Source: an uncultured Sutterella sp.
Lineage (GTDB): Bacteria; Pseudomonadota; Gammaproteobacteria; Burkholderiales; Burkholderiaceae_F
Length of the DNA stretch: 64,000 bases
NCBI GenBank assembly: GCA_900543805.1
Contig: UQTE01000002.1
Span: 1-64,000 of the forward strand
Direction: 5' to 3'
The stretch's first letter is position 1. Every line of letters begins with the position of its first letter. Shown one piece after another: positions 1 to 9,181 of this stretch. A program made the position numbers and the translations under genes. The notes under the pieces were generated by a model. It did not search any database. It had not been told where the DNA came from and worked only from the letters and a program-made list of their open reading frames with translations.

Positions 1-186
1 AAAAGCTCTCGACTACTGGACTCTTTTTCCAACATCGAATTTACGGAAGTTCCCTAAAGTCGCAGGTTTCCTCGCGAGTTTCTATGAATTCTCCGAATGC
101 GCAGTCATGCCGAAAGAGCATGATTCGAAATCCCGTCTCGGAGAGGCGGAGCAGGAAAAGAGGCCCTCCCCGCCCGCAACAATCGC

Positions 187-1233
187 TCACGATCGGAGGC
201 GCTTTCGTCCTCCGGTCTTCTCCTTGGCGAGGCTTTTGAGGAGCACGTCGTTCCAGTCGTAGCCCGTCCTCTCGGGGATGCGCACGCGAATCGAGAGTTC
301 CCGCCCCGCGGCGCGGGCGTCGCGATGGAGTTTGGCCGCGAGTCCGTAGGCGGCCGCCTGTCCGACATAACTCTCGTCGTTGTCGCCATAGATTTCCACG
401 CTCTTCACCGAAGCGGGAATCCGTTCGAGCGTAAGCGACAGAAGCCCCACGGCGCTCACGCAGGCCCAGACGGAAAGCCCCGTCATCGCGCGAACGGCCA
501 TGGCCGTCTCCACCCCTTCCGTGAACGCGAGGGTTTCACCCGCCTCATAGAGCCGCACGAGGCCGCCTTCGGGGGAACCCAAGAGCTTCTTCGGGGCCGA
601 AACGGGGGCCTTGCGGCCCGTCTCCGAGAGCCAAAGACGATGAAGCGTCACGACGCGGCCCGCGTCGTCCGTGAGCGCGAAGAGGACCGCCGGATATTCC
701 CCCTTCACGCTCCCCTCCTCCCAATAGGGAAGCTTTTCGACGACCCGCACGGACCGCAACCCCGAGAGCACGGGATAGAGCCCTCTTTCGTGCAGATATT
801 TCTGCACCGGATGGTCGGGGAGGTCTCCGAGTTCCTCCGCTTCGGCCCAGAGTTTTTCCGCCGCTTCGCGCTGACGCTCGGCGCGCATCTTCTGCGCGTA
901 GGCCTCCTTCTCTTCGGGAGTGAAGCTTTTCTTCTCGGGCGCAGGGGCGGGCCTTACGAGGCCGAGGCGGGACTCGAGACTTTCGAGCGTTTCGGGGAAG
1001 CTTCGTCCCGTCACGCGCCGCACCAGGTCGATCCCGTCGCCCCAGCCGCAGCCGCGGCAGTACCAGCGCCCGCCCGTTTCCTTCGCGAAGTACGTGAAGC
1101 GGTCCCGTCCCCCGCAAATCGGGCACGGGCGGTTCGGTTTTTCAAAATGTTCGTGTGCCATGCCGTAGGACGCCCACAGTTCGGGCCAGCGGCCTTCCGC
1201 CGCGCGCTTCACTCTTTCCAATCGGTCCGTCAC
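187..1233 (-). CDS. P4-type zinc-finger / Toprim primase-like protein
   Basis: Predicted DNA primase-type protein of 348 residues. A zinc-binding module near the N-terminus has CPIC at residues 37-40 and CRGC at 59-62, as in primase-helicases of phage P4 and related integrative elements. A Toprim-like domain follows (FTEGVE stretch, then DND at 284-286). The helicase half of P4 alpha is missing, so it is either a stand-alone primase or part of a split system. The GTG start is chosen because AAGGAGAG lies just upstream; the frame runs on to 1530, but that part looks non-coding. Such genes usually sit in prophages, plasmids or integrative elements, so this probably marks the edge of a mobile region extending left of the window. 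Family call good, role inferred. Confidence 0.8.
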   Translation of the reverse strand: MTDRLERVKRAAEGRWPELWASYGMAHEHFEKPNRPCPICGGRDRFTYFAKETGGRWYCRGCGWGDGIDLVRRVTGRSFPETLESLESRLGLVRPAPAPEKKSFTPEEKEAYAQKMRAERQREAAEKLWAEAEELGDLPDHPVQKYLHERGLYPVLSGLRSVRVVEKLPYWEEGSVKGEYPAVLFALTDDAGRVVTLHRLWLSETGRKAPVSAPKKLLGSPEGGLVRLYEAGETLAFTEGVETAMAVRAMTGLSVWACVSAVGLLSLTLERIPASVKSVEIYGDNDESYVGQAAAYGLAAKLHRDARAAGRELSIRVRIPERTGYDWNDVLLKSLAKEKTGGRKRLRS

Positions 1234-1568
1234 GAGTCTCTCCTTAGGGTTTTCGGTTCTCGACAAAAAGATGCCCCGGCCGTTCGGAAGACAAAAAAGA
1301 CTTTGCCGACCGATGCGCCGAGGCGGAACATCCTTCTGGTTGTATCGGGAGCGAAGAGGAATACGGACTTCCTTTCGACACCCGTGAGCCGACAACGGGC
1401 TCAGGGAAACCACTATACAGAAGAAAAAGAGAATTCGATAGACCGTGAACGCGTTACGGGTTTTCCTTAAATTTTGGCGTGCCGCTCTAGTGGAAACATC
1501 GTAGAGCCGTGCCTTTCGGGACCGGGGCATAAGAAAATGGCGGAACTCATGCTTTTATCGGAGCCGCC
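1234..1568. other. Intergenic region between primase and ybaK
   Basis: No gene is seen. The stretch holds the primase Shine-Dalgarno (about 1238-1246) and the leader of ybaK. No convincing promoter hexamer pair or hairpin was found. Confidence 0.4.
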
Positions 1569-2039
1569 ATGTCCTTCGACGTCGCCTACGCCCATCTCGA
1601 AAAACTCGGACTCGCCGACCGCGTGCACACCTTCACCGAATCCACCGCCACGGTGGAGCTTGCGGCCGAGCAGCTCGGCTGCGAACCCGCCCGCATCGCC
1701 AAGTCCATGGCCTTTCTCACGGACGAGGGTCCGATCCTGGTGCTCGCCGCGGGCGACGTCAAGGTCGACAACCGGAAATTCCGCGACACGTTTCACTCGA
1801 AGGCGAAGATGATCCCGGGCGACCAGGTGGAGGCGCTCGTCGGCCACGCCCCGGGCGGCGTCTGCCCCTTCGGCGCCAAGCCGGAGGTGCGCGTCTACAC
1901 GGATGTCTCGCTCGACCGCTTCGACATCGTCTACCCCGCCTGCGGCGACGCCGCGAGCGGCGTGCGCTTGACGCCCGACGAACTCTTTCGCGCGGCGGGC
2001 GCCCTTTCGCGCGTCGACGTGACGAAGCCCCGCATCTGA
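1569..2039 (+). CDS. YbaK/EbsC-family aminoacyl-tRNA deacylase
   Basis: 156-residue YbaK/ProX-type editing domain. These proteins hydrolyse mis-charged tRNAs (for example Cys-tRNA(Pro)) in the cytoplasm. The fold is recognisable from the AKSMAF stretch with the conserved lysine at residue 45, the LAAGD-KVDNRKF segment (59-71) and the GGVCPFG loop (96-102). Length fits a stand-alone domain. The ATG follows a weak ribosome site. It converges on the phosphonate operon and shares a 16-bp-stem terminator with it. The exact tRNA substrate cannot be told from the sequence. Confidence 0.9.
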   Translation: MSFDVAYAHLEKLGLADRVHTFTESTATVELAAEQLGCEPARIAKSMAFLTDEGPILVLAAGDVKVDNRKFRDTFHSKAKMIPGDQVEALVGHAPGGVCPFGAKPEVRVYTDVSLDRFDIVYPACGDAASGVRLTPDELFRAAGALSRVDVTKPRI

Positions 2040-2089
2040 GGACCGGGGATCGGGACTCAGGGACGTCCTTCGTACGTCCTCAAAAACAG

Positions 2090-2127
2090 GAACACCGCAC
2101 GGAATCCCTCAATTCCGTGCGGTGTTC
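2090..2127. terminator. Bidirectional terminator, ybaK / phnX
   Basis: A 16-bp perfect inverted repeat (2090-2105 pairing with 2112-2127, 6-nt loop) lies between convergent genes. A T-rich stretch follows on the minus strand (CTGTTTTTG), so it should end the phn operon transcript and probably ybaK too. Confidence 0.9.
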
Positions 2128-2149
2128 GTTTGCAACCCTGGAGAAGGGG

Positions 2150-2935
2150 TTATTCGGCGTCGAGCTTGTCGACGAGGGCCGGGAGTTCCGAGAGATCGCG
2201 GATCACGTAGTCGGCGCCCGCGTCAAGGAACACCTTCTTCGCCTTTTCGCGGACGACGTTCTTCTCGTCTTCCGACATGGCGTTCCATTCGGCTTCGGAG
2301 CAGCCCGCGACGCTCGAACCGTCGGTGACGCCGACGGCGACGACGCCCGCGGCGGTCGCTTCACGGATGTCGCTCACGGTGTCGCCCACCTTCACGACGG
2401 CCGAGACGGCCGAGACCTTCAAAAGACGCATGTTTTCAAAGATCATGAAGGGCCAGGGACGGCCGAACCCGCCCGTGTCGTCCGCGGTGACGCAAGTGTC
2501 GGGGGCGTAGCCCTGACGGGCGGCCGCCGGACGGACGACGTCCATCATCGAGGACGTGTAGCCCGTGGTGCTGCCGATGCGAAGGCCGCGTTCGCGAAGC
2601 GCAGTCATCGTTTCGAGAACGAAGGGCTTCAGCTTCGAGCGTTCGTCGAGCACGCTCATCAGAGCGGGTTCGAAATCGTCGTAGATGCGCTGCGCGTCGG
2701 CGTCGGTCGGCGCCGCGCCGTGCTTTTCGATCCAGGCCGCTCGAATGCGGTCCATGGCGAGCATCGTGCGGATGTGATCGATCTTGAGCATACCCATGGG
2801 CTTGCGGGTTTCCTCTTCGTTCACTTCCACGCCGGCGCGGCGGAAGGCTTCCATGAAGGCCCCGACGGGCGAGAGCGAACCGAAGTCGACGGTCGTGCCC
2901 GCCCAGTCAAAGATTACGGCTTCAATGCGCGCCAT
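2150..2935 (-). CDS. phnX: Phosphonoacetaldehyde hydrolase
   Basis: 261 residues, HAD superfamily. It cleaves phosphonoacetaldehyde to acetaldehyde and phosphate, the second step of 2-aminoethylphosphonate (AEP) breakdown in the cytoplasm. The nucleophile motif FDWAGTTVD starts with Asp10. The Schiff-base lysine is Lys51 in RKPMGMLKIDH, the feature that separates PhnX from other HAD enzymes. Length matches the family. Its start overlaps the end of phnW by 14 nt, so the two are co-translated as the last genes of the phn operon. Substrate assignment is firm because both catalytic motifs and the PhnW neighbour agree. Confidence 0.96.
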   Translation of the reverse strand: MARIEAVIFDWAGTTVDFGSLSPVGAFMEAFRRAGVEVNEEETRKPMGMLKIDHIRTMLAMDRIRAAWIEKHGAAPTDADAQRIYDDFEPALMSVLDERSKLKPFVLETMTALRERGLRIGSTTGYTSSMMDVVRPAAARQGYAPDTCVTADDTGGFGRPWPFMIFENMRLLKVSAVSAVVKVGDTVSDIREATAAGVVAVGVTDGSSVAGCSEAEWNAMSEDEKNVVREKAKKVFLDAGADYVIRDLSELPALVDKLDAE

Positions 2936-4043
2936 TCTGTTCCTCCAAAGCGCAAAAGTCGGCGAAGATCTTGAGAATGCGTTCGGCGTCTTCGTCGTTC
3001 AAGTCGCCGATGTTGCCGAGACGGAAGGTGTCGCGGTCGGTGAGCTTGCCCGGATAGATCACGTAGCCGTGTTCCTTGAGGTAGGCGTACATCTTCGGGA
3101 AGGAGAAGCCTTCCTTCGGATAGAAGAAGGTCGTGATGATCGGACCCTGGTGGGCTTCTTCGACGTAGGCCGTAAAGCCCAGAGCGGCCATGCCTTCGCG
3201 AAGGCGCCGGTTCAAGCGCGCATAGCGCTCGCCGCGCTTTTCGACGCCCCCTTCTTCGCGCAGTTCCTGCATCGCGCGGTGGAAGGCGGCGACCACGTGC
3301 GTGGGCGACGTGAAGCGCCACTTGCCGTGGCCTTCCTCGAGCCCCTTCCACTGGTCGTAGAGGTCGAGCGACACCGTGCGCGCATTCCCCTTCGCCGCTT
3401 CGAGCGCTTCGCGGCGCGCGATGATGTAGGAGAAGCCCGGAACGCCCTGGATGCACTTGTTGGCGCTCGAGACGAGATAGTCGATGCCGATGTCGGCGAC
3501 GCGGATGTCGACGGCCCCGAAGGAGCTCATGGCGTCGACGATGAAGGTGCGGCCCGCGGCCTTCACGACGCGGCCCACGGCTTCAATGTCGTTCAGAATC
3601 CCCGTCGTCGTTTCGTTGTGAACCATCGAAACGATCGTCACTTCGGGATGTTCGGCGAGGAAGGCCTCGACCCCGGCGGCGTCGGGGAGTTCGTCCCAGG
3701 CGAAGTCAAGACGGGCGTGCGCGATGCCGTGACGGTCGAGAATCTTCACCATGCGTTCGGAATAGGCGCCGTTCACGAGAACGAGGACGCAGTCCTTTGC
3801 GCCCGGAACGCTCGAGAGGACGGACTCGACGCCGAAGGTGCCCGAGCCCTGCATGAGAACGACCGTGTAGTCGTCGCCCGCGTGCGCGAAGTCGAGAAGA
3901 CCCGCGCGGATCTCTTCGGTCATGCGCTTGTAGTCGTCGTCCCACGTGCAGCGGTCGATCATCATCGCTTCGCGCACGGACAGGGTCGTCGTCAGAGGCC
4001 CCGGGGTAAGGAGCTTGTACGGATTCGGATCGCGCATGATCAT
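2922..4043 (-). CDS. phnW: 2-aminoethylphosphonate:pyruvate aminotransferase
   Basis: 373-residue PLP-dependent class V aminotransferase that converts AEP plus pyruvate to phosphonoacetaldehyde plus alanine. The N-terminal LLTPGPLTTT (11-20) is typical of the family. Asp170 (FIVDAMSS) should contact the PLP nitrogen, and Lys196 in SANKCIQGVPG forms the internal aldimine. The gene overlaps the upstream receptor gene by four bases (ATGA) and phnX by 14. The order receptor-phnW-phnX puts uptake and catabolism in one transcript. Confidence 0.96.
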   Translation of the reverse strand: MIMRDPNPYKLLTPGPLTTTLSVREAMMIDRCTWDDDYKRMTEEIRAGLLDFAHAGDDYTVVLMQGSGTFGVESVLSSVPGAKDCVLVLVNGAYSERMVKILDRHGIAHARLDFAWDELPDAAGVEAFLAEHPEVTIVSMVHNETTTGILNDIEAVGRVVKAAGRTFIVDAMSSFGAVDIRVADIGIDYLVSSANKCIQGVPGFSYIIARREALEAAKGNARTVSLDLYDQWKGLEEGHGKWRFTSPTHVVAAFHRAMQELREEGGVEKRGERYARLNRRLREGMAALGFTAYVEEAHQGPIITTFFYPKEGFSFPKMYAYLKEHGYVIYPGKLTDRDTFRLGNIGDLNDEDAERILKIFADFCALEEQNGAH

Positions 4044-5056
4044 TCGCCCTTCACGAGCTTCTGGTGCTTCTGCAGAAGTTCGACGGTAAGCGGTTCGGAG
4101 AAGGTCTTGGGATTGGCGGGCTTGTTTTCGGCCGAGACGGTTTCACCCTTGTAGAGAGCGACCGGGTAGAACTTGAGGAGTTCCTGACGACCGAACTTCA
4201 CGATCGTTTCGACGACCTTTTCGGCGTTGGGATTGGTCTTGTCGCCCTTGTCGACGACGGCGGCGGCTTCGACGAGCGTGAAGTTGCCTTCGACCGGATC
4301 GACGTAGTCGATCGGCAGACCCTTGGCCTTGTCGGCCACGGCCTGATGGCGCAGTCCGAAGCCCACGGCGGCCTCACCGGCACGGATCTTCTTCAGAGGA
4401 GCGGAACCCGATTTTTCCAGGTGGGCGCCGGCATTCTTTTCGATGGCGCGGATCACGGCGGCGCCTTCCTGCTCACCCTTGGCGGCGATCATGGCCTGCG
4501 TCATGAGCCAGGAGGTCGACGAACCCATGATGTCGGGCACCGAAATGTGGCCCGCGTATTCGGGCTTGGCCAGATCGGCGATGGCGGCAGGCCTCGGAAG
4601 ATTGTCGGCCTTGAGCACTTCGGTGTTCACGAAGAGCGCGCCGCAGATGCCGAGAATCGGAGCGTAGTAGGAGACGGCGGGGCCGACCGTGTCGAGCTTG
4701 ATGCCGAGGTCGCGGAAGAGCTTCTGGCTCTTCTGCATCGATTCGAGGTAGTAGGTGCTGATCGTCACCACGTCGGCTTCGATGTTCTTCCCTTCGGCGA
4801 CGAGCTTGCCGCCGAGTTCGGACGTGCCGAAGCTCTGCATGAGGTAGGCGCCCTGGAGACCGTTCTTGTCGAGGGCGTTCTTCATCGCCTGCTGCGCTTC
4901 TTCGTCGGCGTTGGTGTAGATGACGACGGGCGCCGCCTTGGGGGCTTCGGCCGCGGTCTTCTGGGCGGGCTGGGACGTGCCGCTGCCGCCGTCGCAGCCA
5001 ACGAGGAGACCGGCGCTCAGAACCGAAGCGAAGAGAAGCGAAGTCGAGAATTTCAT
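4040..5056 (-). CDS. AEP ABC transporter substrate-binding lipoprotein
   Basis: 338-residue periplasmic receptor of the iron/phosphonate (class II) binding-protein family, similar in type to PhnS2/AepX. Residues 1-20 are a lipoprotein signal ending LLVG-Cys21. The body has the 'VVIYTNADEEAQQAMKNAL' beginning typical of AfuA/PhnS-like receptors. The start at 5056 is preferred over the in-frame TTG at 5089 because AAGGACAC precedes it and it begins the signal peptide. It stands between the permease gene (48 nt upstream) and phnW (4-nt overlap), so AEP is the likely ligand. Confidence 0.88.
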   Translation of the reverse strand: MKFSTSLLFASVLSAGLLVGCDGGSGTSQPAQKTAAEAPKAAPVVIYTNADEEAQQAMKNALDKNGLQGAYLMQSFGTSELGGKLVAEGKNIEADVVTISTYYLESMQKSQKLFRDLGIKLDTVGPAVSYYAPILGICGALFVNTEVLKADNLPRPAAIADLAKPEYAGHISVPDIMGSSTSWLMTQAMIAAKGEQEGAAVIRAIEKNAGAHLEKSGSAPLKKIRAGEAAVGFGLRHQAVADKAKGLPIDYVDPVEGNFTLVEAAAVVDKGDKTNPNAEKVVETIVKFGRQELLKFYPVALYKGETVSAENKPANPKTFSEPLTVELLQKHQKLVKGE

Positions 5057-5104
5057 GATGTGTCCTTTCGTTTGGGAAAGTGAGGTCAAAAAATCAACGG
5101 GAAA

Positions 5105-6799
5105 TCAAGGAGTCGCGGCAGACGGGCGGCCCGCAGCGCCCGAGGAGATCTCGGGAGCACGGGGTTTCCCGACCTTCTTGCCTTCGGCGAGACGGTCGAG
5201 AAGGAGCTTGGCGGCCACGTTCGTAAAGAAGATGAGAAGCGAGAGCACGAAGATGGCGTCGAACTTTTCGAAGTACTGCAGTTCCTTGATGCGGGTCGTC
5301 ACGAGCATCGTGCGGGTGCCGCAGAGGAAAACGACCGCGGAAATCGTCACCATGGCGTTGATGAAGTAGGTTTCGAACATCTGATAGAGGGTCGGCAGAG
5401 CGTTCGGGATCACGACGCGGCGGACCGTGCGCCACCAGGTGTCGCCCATGAGCAGACCGGTCGTCTCCCAGCCCGCGTTCATCTTCGAGAGCGCGGCGGT
5501 GCTCATCAGATAAGGCGTCGCGAAGAAATGCACGACGTTGGCCATGATGATGATTGCGAGCGTGTTCTGCAGGGGGGTGCCCGAGAAGACGAAGAGATAG
5601 CCCACGCCGATCACCATGCCCGGAAGCGTGTTCGTCACCATCGCGAAGGCGTCCATCGTCGTGCGGGCTGCGGGCGAGAGGGCCGAGCGCGCCTTGATCA
5701 TGCCCGCGGCGAAGGTGATCGCCGTGCCGATGGCGGCCGAGATGATCGCGACCATGACGCTGCGCAGATAGACGCTCCAGAGCGAGGGATCGCCGAGAAT
5801 TTCCTCAACATGGCGCATCGTGAAGTTGGGCTTGTAGGGCCAGTTTTCGACGAACGGCACGATGAACATCACCGCAAAGATCGCGACGAGAACGAGCGTG
5901 AGGAATCCGAAATAGACGAGGAAGGCGCGGTCGCGCGTCTTGTTTTCGAGCGGAGCCGCCTTCGAAATCTGCGAGTAGCGGAAGTTGAGGCGGTCGGAGC
6001 GCTTCAGAACCCACACGGCGAAGGCCGCGGGAATCACCATCGAGATCGCGAGCACGGCGCCCTCGCCGAAGTTCGGGATCGCGCCCATCATGACGGCGTA
6101 GAGTTCGGTGGCGATCACGTTGTACTGACCGGCGATTGAAACCGGAATGCCGAAGTCCGTGAAGGCGAGGAAGAAGGCGAGCACGAAGGCCGACACGAAG
6201 GCGCCGAGGGTCGGACGAAGCGCCGTCTGGTAGAAGGAACGCAGAAGTCCGTCCCCCATCACCCGCGAGACCACGACGAAGCGGCGGTCAACGTACGCGA
6301 AGGCGTTGTAAAGAATCAGGAAGGCGGGCGGAAGCGTGTAGACGACGTTCGCGATCAGAAGGCCGGCGAAGCCGTAGATCGAGAACGGCGGCTGTCCTAC
6401 GAGCTGGCTCACGAGCCCCATGCGCCCGAAGGAGTACATCACGGCGAAGCCGTAGGTGATGGACGGGAGGAAAAGCGGCAGAAGAAGAACGATCTGCACA
6501 CCCTTCTTCAGGCGCCTGTTGATGTTCGTGAAGGTGAGGCCGTAGGCCGCAAAGAAGGCGATCACGGCCGAAAGGAAGGCGGAGAGCCCCGCCACGAGGA
6601 AGCTTCGGCCGAGAAGCGCGAAGAATTCCGGGTCCGAGAGAACCTTCGCCCAGTTCTGCAGACCGACCTCCCCGTTCTTGCCGAGGAAGGACTGCCAGAG
6701 AACCGCGCAGACGGGAAGGATCAGCGCCACCAGAAGGAAGGCGGCGATCAGAATGAACCCGCCTCGATAAGCGCGGATGCCGACGCGTGCTTGTTCCAT
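5105..6799 (-). CDS. AEP ABC transporter permease (fused two-module)
   Basis: 564-residue inner-membrane permease with two tandem binding-protein-dependent transport modules of about six helices each, as in FbpB/ThiP and the single-gene AEP permeases called PhnU2 or AepW. Both halves carry an EAA-type loop (for example the SRVMGDGLLRSFYQTALRPT region and LLMGDTWWRTVRRVVIPNA). The ATG follows AAGAAGGAATT, 14 nt after the ATPase stop. The fused form explains why only one permease gene is present. Ligand is inferred from phnW and phnX downstream. Confidence 0.9.
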   Translation of the reverse strand: MEQARVGIRAYRGGFILIAAFLLVALILPVCAVLWQSFLGKNGEVGLQNWAKVLSDPEFFALLGRSFLVAGLSAFLSAVIAFFAAYGLTFTNINRRLKKGVQIVLLLPLFLPSITYGFAVMYSFGRMGLVSQLVGQPPFSIYGFAGLLIANVVYTLPPAFLILYNAFAYVDRRFVVVSRVMGDGLLRSFYQTALRPTLGAFVSAFVLAFFLAFTDFGIPVSIAGQYNVIATELYAVMMGAIPNFGEGAVLAISMVIPAAFAVWVLKRSDRLNFRYSQISKAAPLENKTRDRAFLVYFGFLTLVLVAIFAVMFIVPFVENWPYKPNFTMRHVEEILGDPSLWSVYLRSVMVAIISAAIGTAITFAAGMIKARSALSPAARTTMDAFAMVTNTLPGMVIGVGYLFVFSGTPLQNTLAIIIMANVVHFFATPYLMSTAALSKMNAGWETTGLLMGDTWWRTVRRVVIPNALPTLYQMFETYFINAMVTISAVVFLCGTRTMLVTTRIKELQYFEKFDAIFVLSLLIFFTNVAAKLLLDRLAEGKKVGKPRAPEISSGAAGRPSAATP

Positions 6800-6813
6800 T
6801 TCAGAATTCCTTC

Positions 6814-7611
6814 TTACGCGGCCGCAGCACGCGGGGCCGCGGCGTTAGGGGGCGTGAGACCCGAAAGAGACGAGGCGAAGAGTCGGAAGATGTTGTCGCG
6901 CTTGATCGTGAGCTGCGAGAGGATGAAGCGTTCGACGAATTCGTTCGCGGGCGTGCGGATAATGCGCTCGGGCGTGTCGAACTGCGCGATGTGACCGTTT
7001 TCGATGATGAGTACGCGGTCCGAGAGCGTGAGCGCTTCTTCGGGGTCGTGCGTCACGATGAGGGTCGTGAGCTTGAGCTGACGGGCGACCTGCTTGATGC
7101 GGTCCTTGATCGATTCCTTGATGAGGCCGTCCAGAGCGGAAAGCGGTTCGTCGAGCAGAAGGAGCTTGGGCTTCATCACGAGCGTGCGGGCGAGCGCCAC
7201 GCGCTGCTTTTGGCCGCCCGAGAGTTCGTCGATGCGCTGCTCGAGATGACGGCGCAGACCGAGAAGGTCGATGAGGTCGTCCACTTCTGAACGCGTCGAA
7301 ACGTCGGGACGGTTGCGAAGACCGTAGACGATGTTTTCGTAGGCGTTCAGATTCGGAAAGAGCGCATAATCTTGGAAGACGATGTTGAAGCCGCGCTTTT
7401 CCATCGGAACGTGCGTGAGGTCGACCCCGTCAAAGAGAATGCGGCCGTCCGTGGCCGTGACGAGACCGAGTACGAGATTGAGGAGCGTCGTCTTGCCGCA
7501 TCCCGACGGGCCGAGAATCGAGACGATTTCCCCCTTTTCGATCGAAAGGGAAATGTCGGAGAGAACCGTGCGGTCGCCGTATGCCTTGGAGATGTTCTGA
7601 AGTTCGAGCAT
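6814..7611 (-). CDS. AEP ABC transporter ATP-binding protein
   Basis: 265-residue ABC ATPase, first gene of the phn operon. Walker A GPSGCGKTT is at 34-42, signature LSGGQKQR at 130-137, Walker B LLLLDEP near 150-155. The C-terminal part after about 235 is short, so there is little regulatory domain. The ATG at 7611 begins the canonical MLELQNISKAYG and follows ACAGGAAACACGTCC; the longer open frame upstream is rejected. It is of the PhnT2/AepV type. With the receptor and fused permease it completes the importer. Confidence 0.9.
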   Translation of the reverse strand: MLELQNISKAYGDRTVLSDISLSIEKGEIVSILGPSGCGKTTLLNLVLGLVTATDGRILFDGVDLTHVPMEKRGFNIVFQDYALFPNLNAYENIVYGLRNRPDVSTRSEVDDLIDLLGLRRHLEQRIDELSGGQKQRVALARTLVMKPKLLLLDEPLSALDGLIKESIKDRIKQVARQLKLTTLIVTHDPEEALTLSDRVLIIENGHIAQFDTPERIIRTPANEFVERFILSQLTIKRDNIFRLFASSLSGLTPPNAAAPRAAAA

Positions 7612-8289
7612 GGACGTGTTTCCTGTCAAATTCGTAGCGTGGATTATCTGCAACGAAAATGTCAATTTTATGACGTTCATGTTAACATTTCGTGAACTTT
7701 CGGAAGTTCCGCTCCCGCTCAAGAGAAGAATTTCTCCCCTCAAAAAGCCTGCAGTGCAGTGGGCCGACGCCTCCCTCGCTCGAAAGACCTGCGCAAGAGA
7801 AGCCGTCATACACGGTACAAAATGCGAATCGATCCGTACGAAAGGAAGGGGCGGGCCAGCGGTGCCGGAGAGAGACGTCCCGCAAAGGGAGGTTGGCGGC
7901 TTGAAAAGAGGGGCCGCAGCGTGCGCGGGACGGCACGGCGGGAAGAGAATCTTCCGCCTCGAAGGAATGGGAAAAGAACGTACGACGACCCCGTGAACTT
8001 GCCGCGGAGATCATTTGCAGGCGAGAGTCGGGGCTCAAAAAACACTGACGGCACGACCGACTTGCGTCAGCCGTGCCGCAGCACGCAGGAAGAATGGACC
8101 GGCAATCCTTCTTCCCGTTTTGTCGATCAAGCCTCCTTGCGCCGTTTCAACAATCGCCTCGTCGCGGGCGGGGCCGCCGAAGCGGCGAGAAGCCGATCAA
8201 GCGATCTGAAACGCGCCTCCGGGCTTCACTCCCCCGAATCGACCCGGATCGGGTGCCGTTTCGTTGATGGTCGTCCGTAATGGATTCGA
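7612..8289. other. Long intergenic region upstream of phn operon
   Basis: No protein-like reading frame is seen: all frames give arginine/serine-rich, low-quality translations. It holds the phn control region (7652-7697). It also has two overlapping, mutually exclusive hairpins: CTGACG/CGTCAG (8045-8050 with 8065-8070) and CGGCACG/CGTGCCG (8049-8055 with 8072-8078). A small RNA or leader is possible but not shown. Confidence 0.4.
7652..7697 (-). promoter_or_regulatory. Nested inverted repeats upstream of the phn operon
   Basis: About 40-85 bp upstream of the first phn start lie GTTCATG...CGTGAAC (7675-7697, one mismatch) around the perfect palindrome ATGTTAACAT (7679-7688), and a looser pair AACGAAAATGT / ACATTTCGTG. 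The region is AT-rich compared with its surroundings and contains a TTGACA on the minus strand. This is what an operator/promoter for an AEP-responsive regulator would look like. No regulator gene for it is in the window. Confidence 0.55.
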
Positions 8290-8562
8290 TCAGCGAACGG
8301 CGTCCTTGAGCGCCTGGCCGGCCGTGAAGCGCGGCGCACGGCGGGCGGGAATGTGGACGGCTTCGCCCGTCAGGGGGTTGCGGCCCGTACGGGCGGCACG
8401 GTCGGCAACGGAGAAATTGCCGAAACCGGACATGTTGACGACGCCGCCCTGGGCGAGTTCGTCGGTCACGACACGGATATAGGCGTTAATGACCTTTTCA
8501 ACCGCCGTCTTCGTCATCTGGGTCTCGGCAGAAATCGCGGAGATCAGTTCAGCCTTGTTCAT
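8290..8562 (-). CDS. HU-family DNA-binding protein
   Basis: 90-residue histone-like protein of the HU/IHF family. It begins MNKAELISAIS and has the GFGNFSV beta-arm entry and the RTGRNPLTGE arm tip, with the DNA-intercalating proline in NPLTG. It binds and bends nucleoid DNA. The start at 8562 follows GGAGGATTCCTAC; in-frame codons upstream are not part of the family. It is monocistronic and flanked by long non-coding stretches. HU (hupB-like) is more likely than IHF because of the sequence pattern, but the paralogue cannot be fixed. Confidence 0.93.
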   Translation of the reverse strand: MNKAELISAISAETQMTKTAVEKVINAYIRVVTDELAQGGVVNMSGFGNFSVADRAARTGRNPLTGEAVHIPARRAPRFTAGQALKDAVR

Positions 8563-9052
8563 GATGTAGGAATCCTCCAAGAAAATTGCACTGCGGACGA
8601 CCATTCGCCCTTGGGCAGAGAATAGCGGAGTGGCCCGCCTCTCAGATGATTCTATAAGAATTTCACGGCAAATATTGCGATTATTTACAAAGACGGAAGA
8701 TCTAGGACAAACCCCTCAATTCCGCTTCCCGCGAGGGTTAGAGCGGAGTCGTCCTGCGCCCCCCTTTCTTCGATTCAGTTCCCGTTCGGGAGGGATAGCG
8801 AGAGAAGAAGGCAATGTCGTTCAAAATGCGTCCGTTCAAATTCTCCGCGCCTGTTCTCCCGTTTTTCCCTGCTAGAGTATCCAAAGAGAATTAATTGACC
8901 AATAGGGCCGGAATGGTCGCCAAGATGATCGCGATCCCGTTTCCCGATTTCATGCGATCGCTTTTTTCCCGCACCGCATCCCCCCTTCAAACCCTTGGCG
9001 CGGATTGACTCCACAGCGCCACATCCTTTGAAACGAGAATCCGCTCCTTCTT

Positions 9053-9112
9053 TTCGATAGAGGGTTTCTTTCGATACAGATAGTTCGATAGTCATCAAAT
9101 CAGCCTTCGATA
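9053..9112 (+). promoter_or_regulatory. Four TTCGATA direct repeats
   Basis: TTCGATA occurs at 9053-9059, 9070-9076, 9084-9090 and 9106-9112, all on the same strand, followed alternately by G and C. Spacings start-to-start are 17, 14 and 22. Four 7-mers in 60 bp is far above chance. They lie about 215-270 bp upstream of the WYL regulator start. A multi-site binding region for a regulator is the simplest reading. Confidence 0.55.
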
Positions 9113-9181
9113 CGCTTTTCCTCACCGTTTTGCGTACGGGTGGAGACGCTCGGGCACCTTGGTTTTCGTGCGACATGAGAC

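Noticed and set aside
1..186. Possible gene or attachment site at the left edge
   Set aside because: No protein-like frame, repeat or tRNA end could be supported within this window.
7759..8280. Plus-strand open frame in the intergenic region upstream of phn
   Set aside because: Arg/Ser/Gly-rich with no domain or ribosome site; looks like chance openness in GC-rich DNA.
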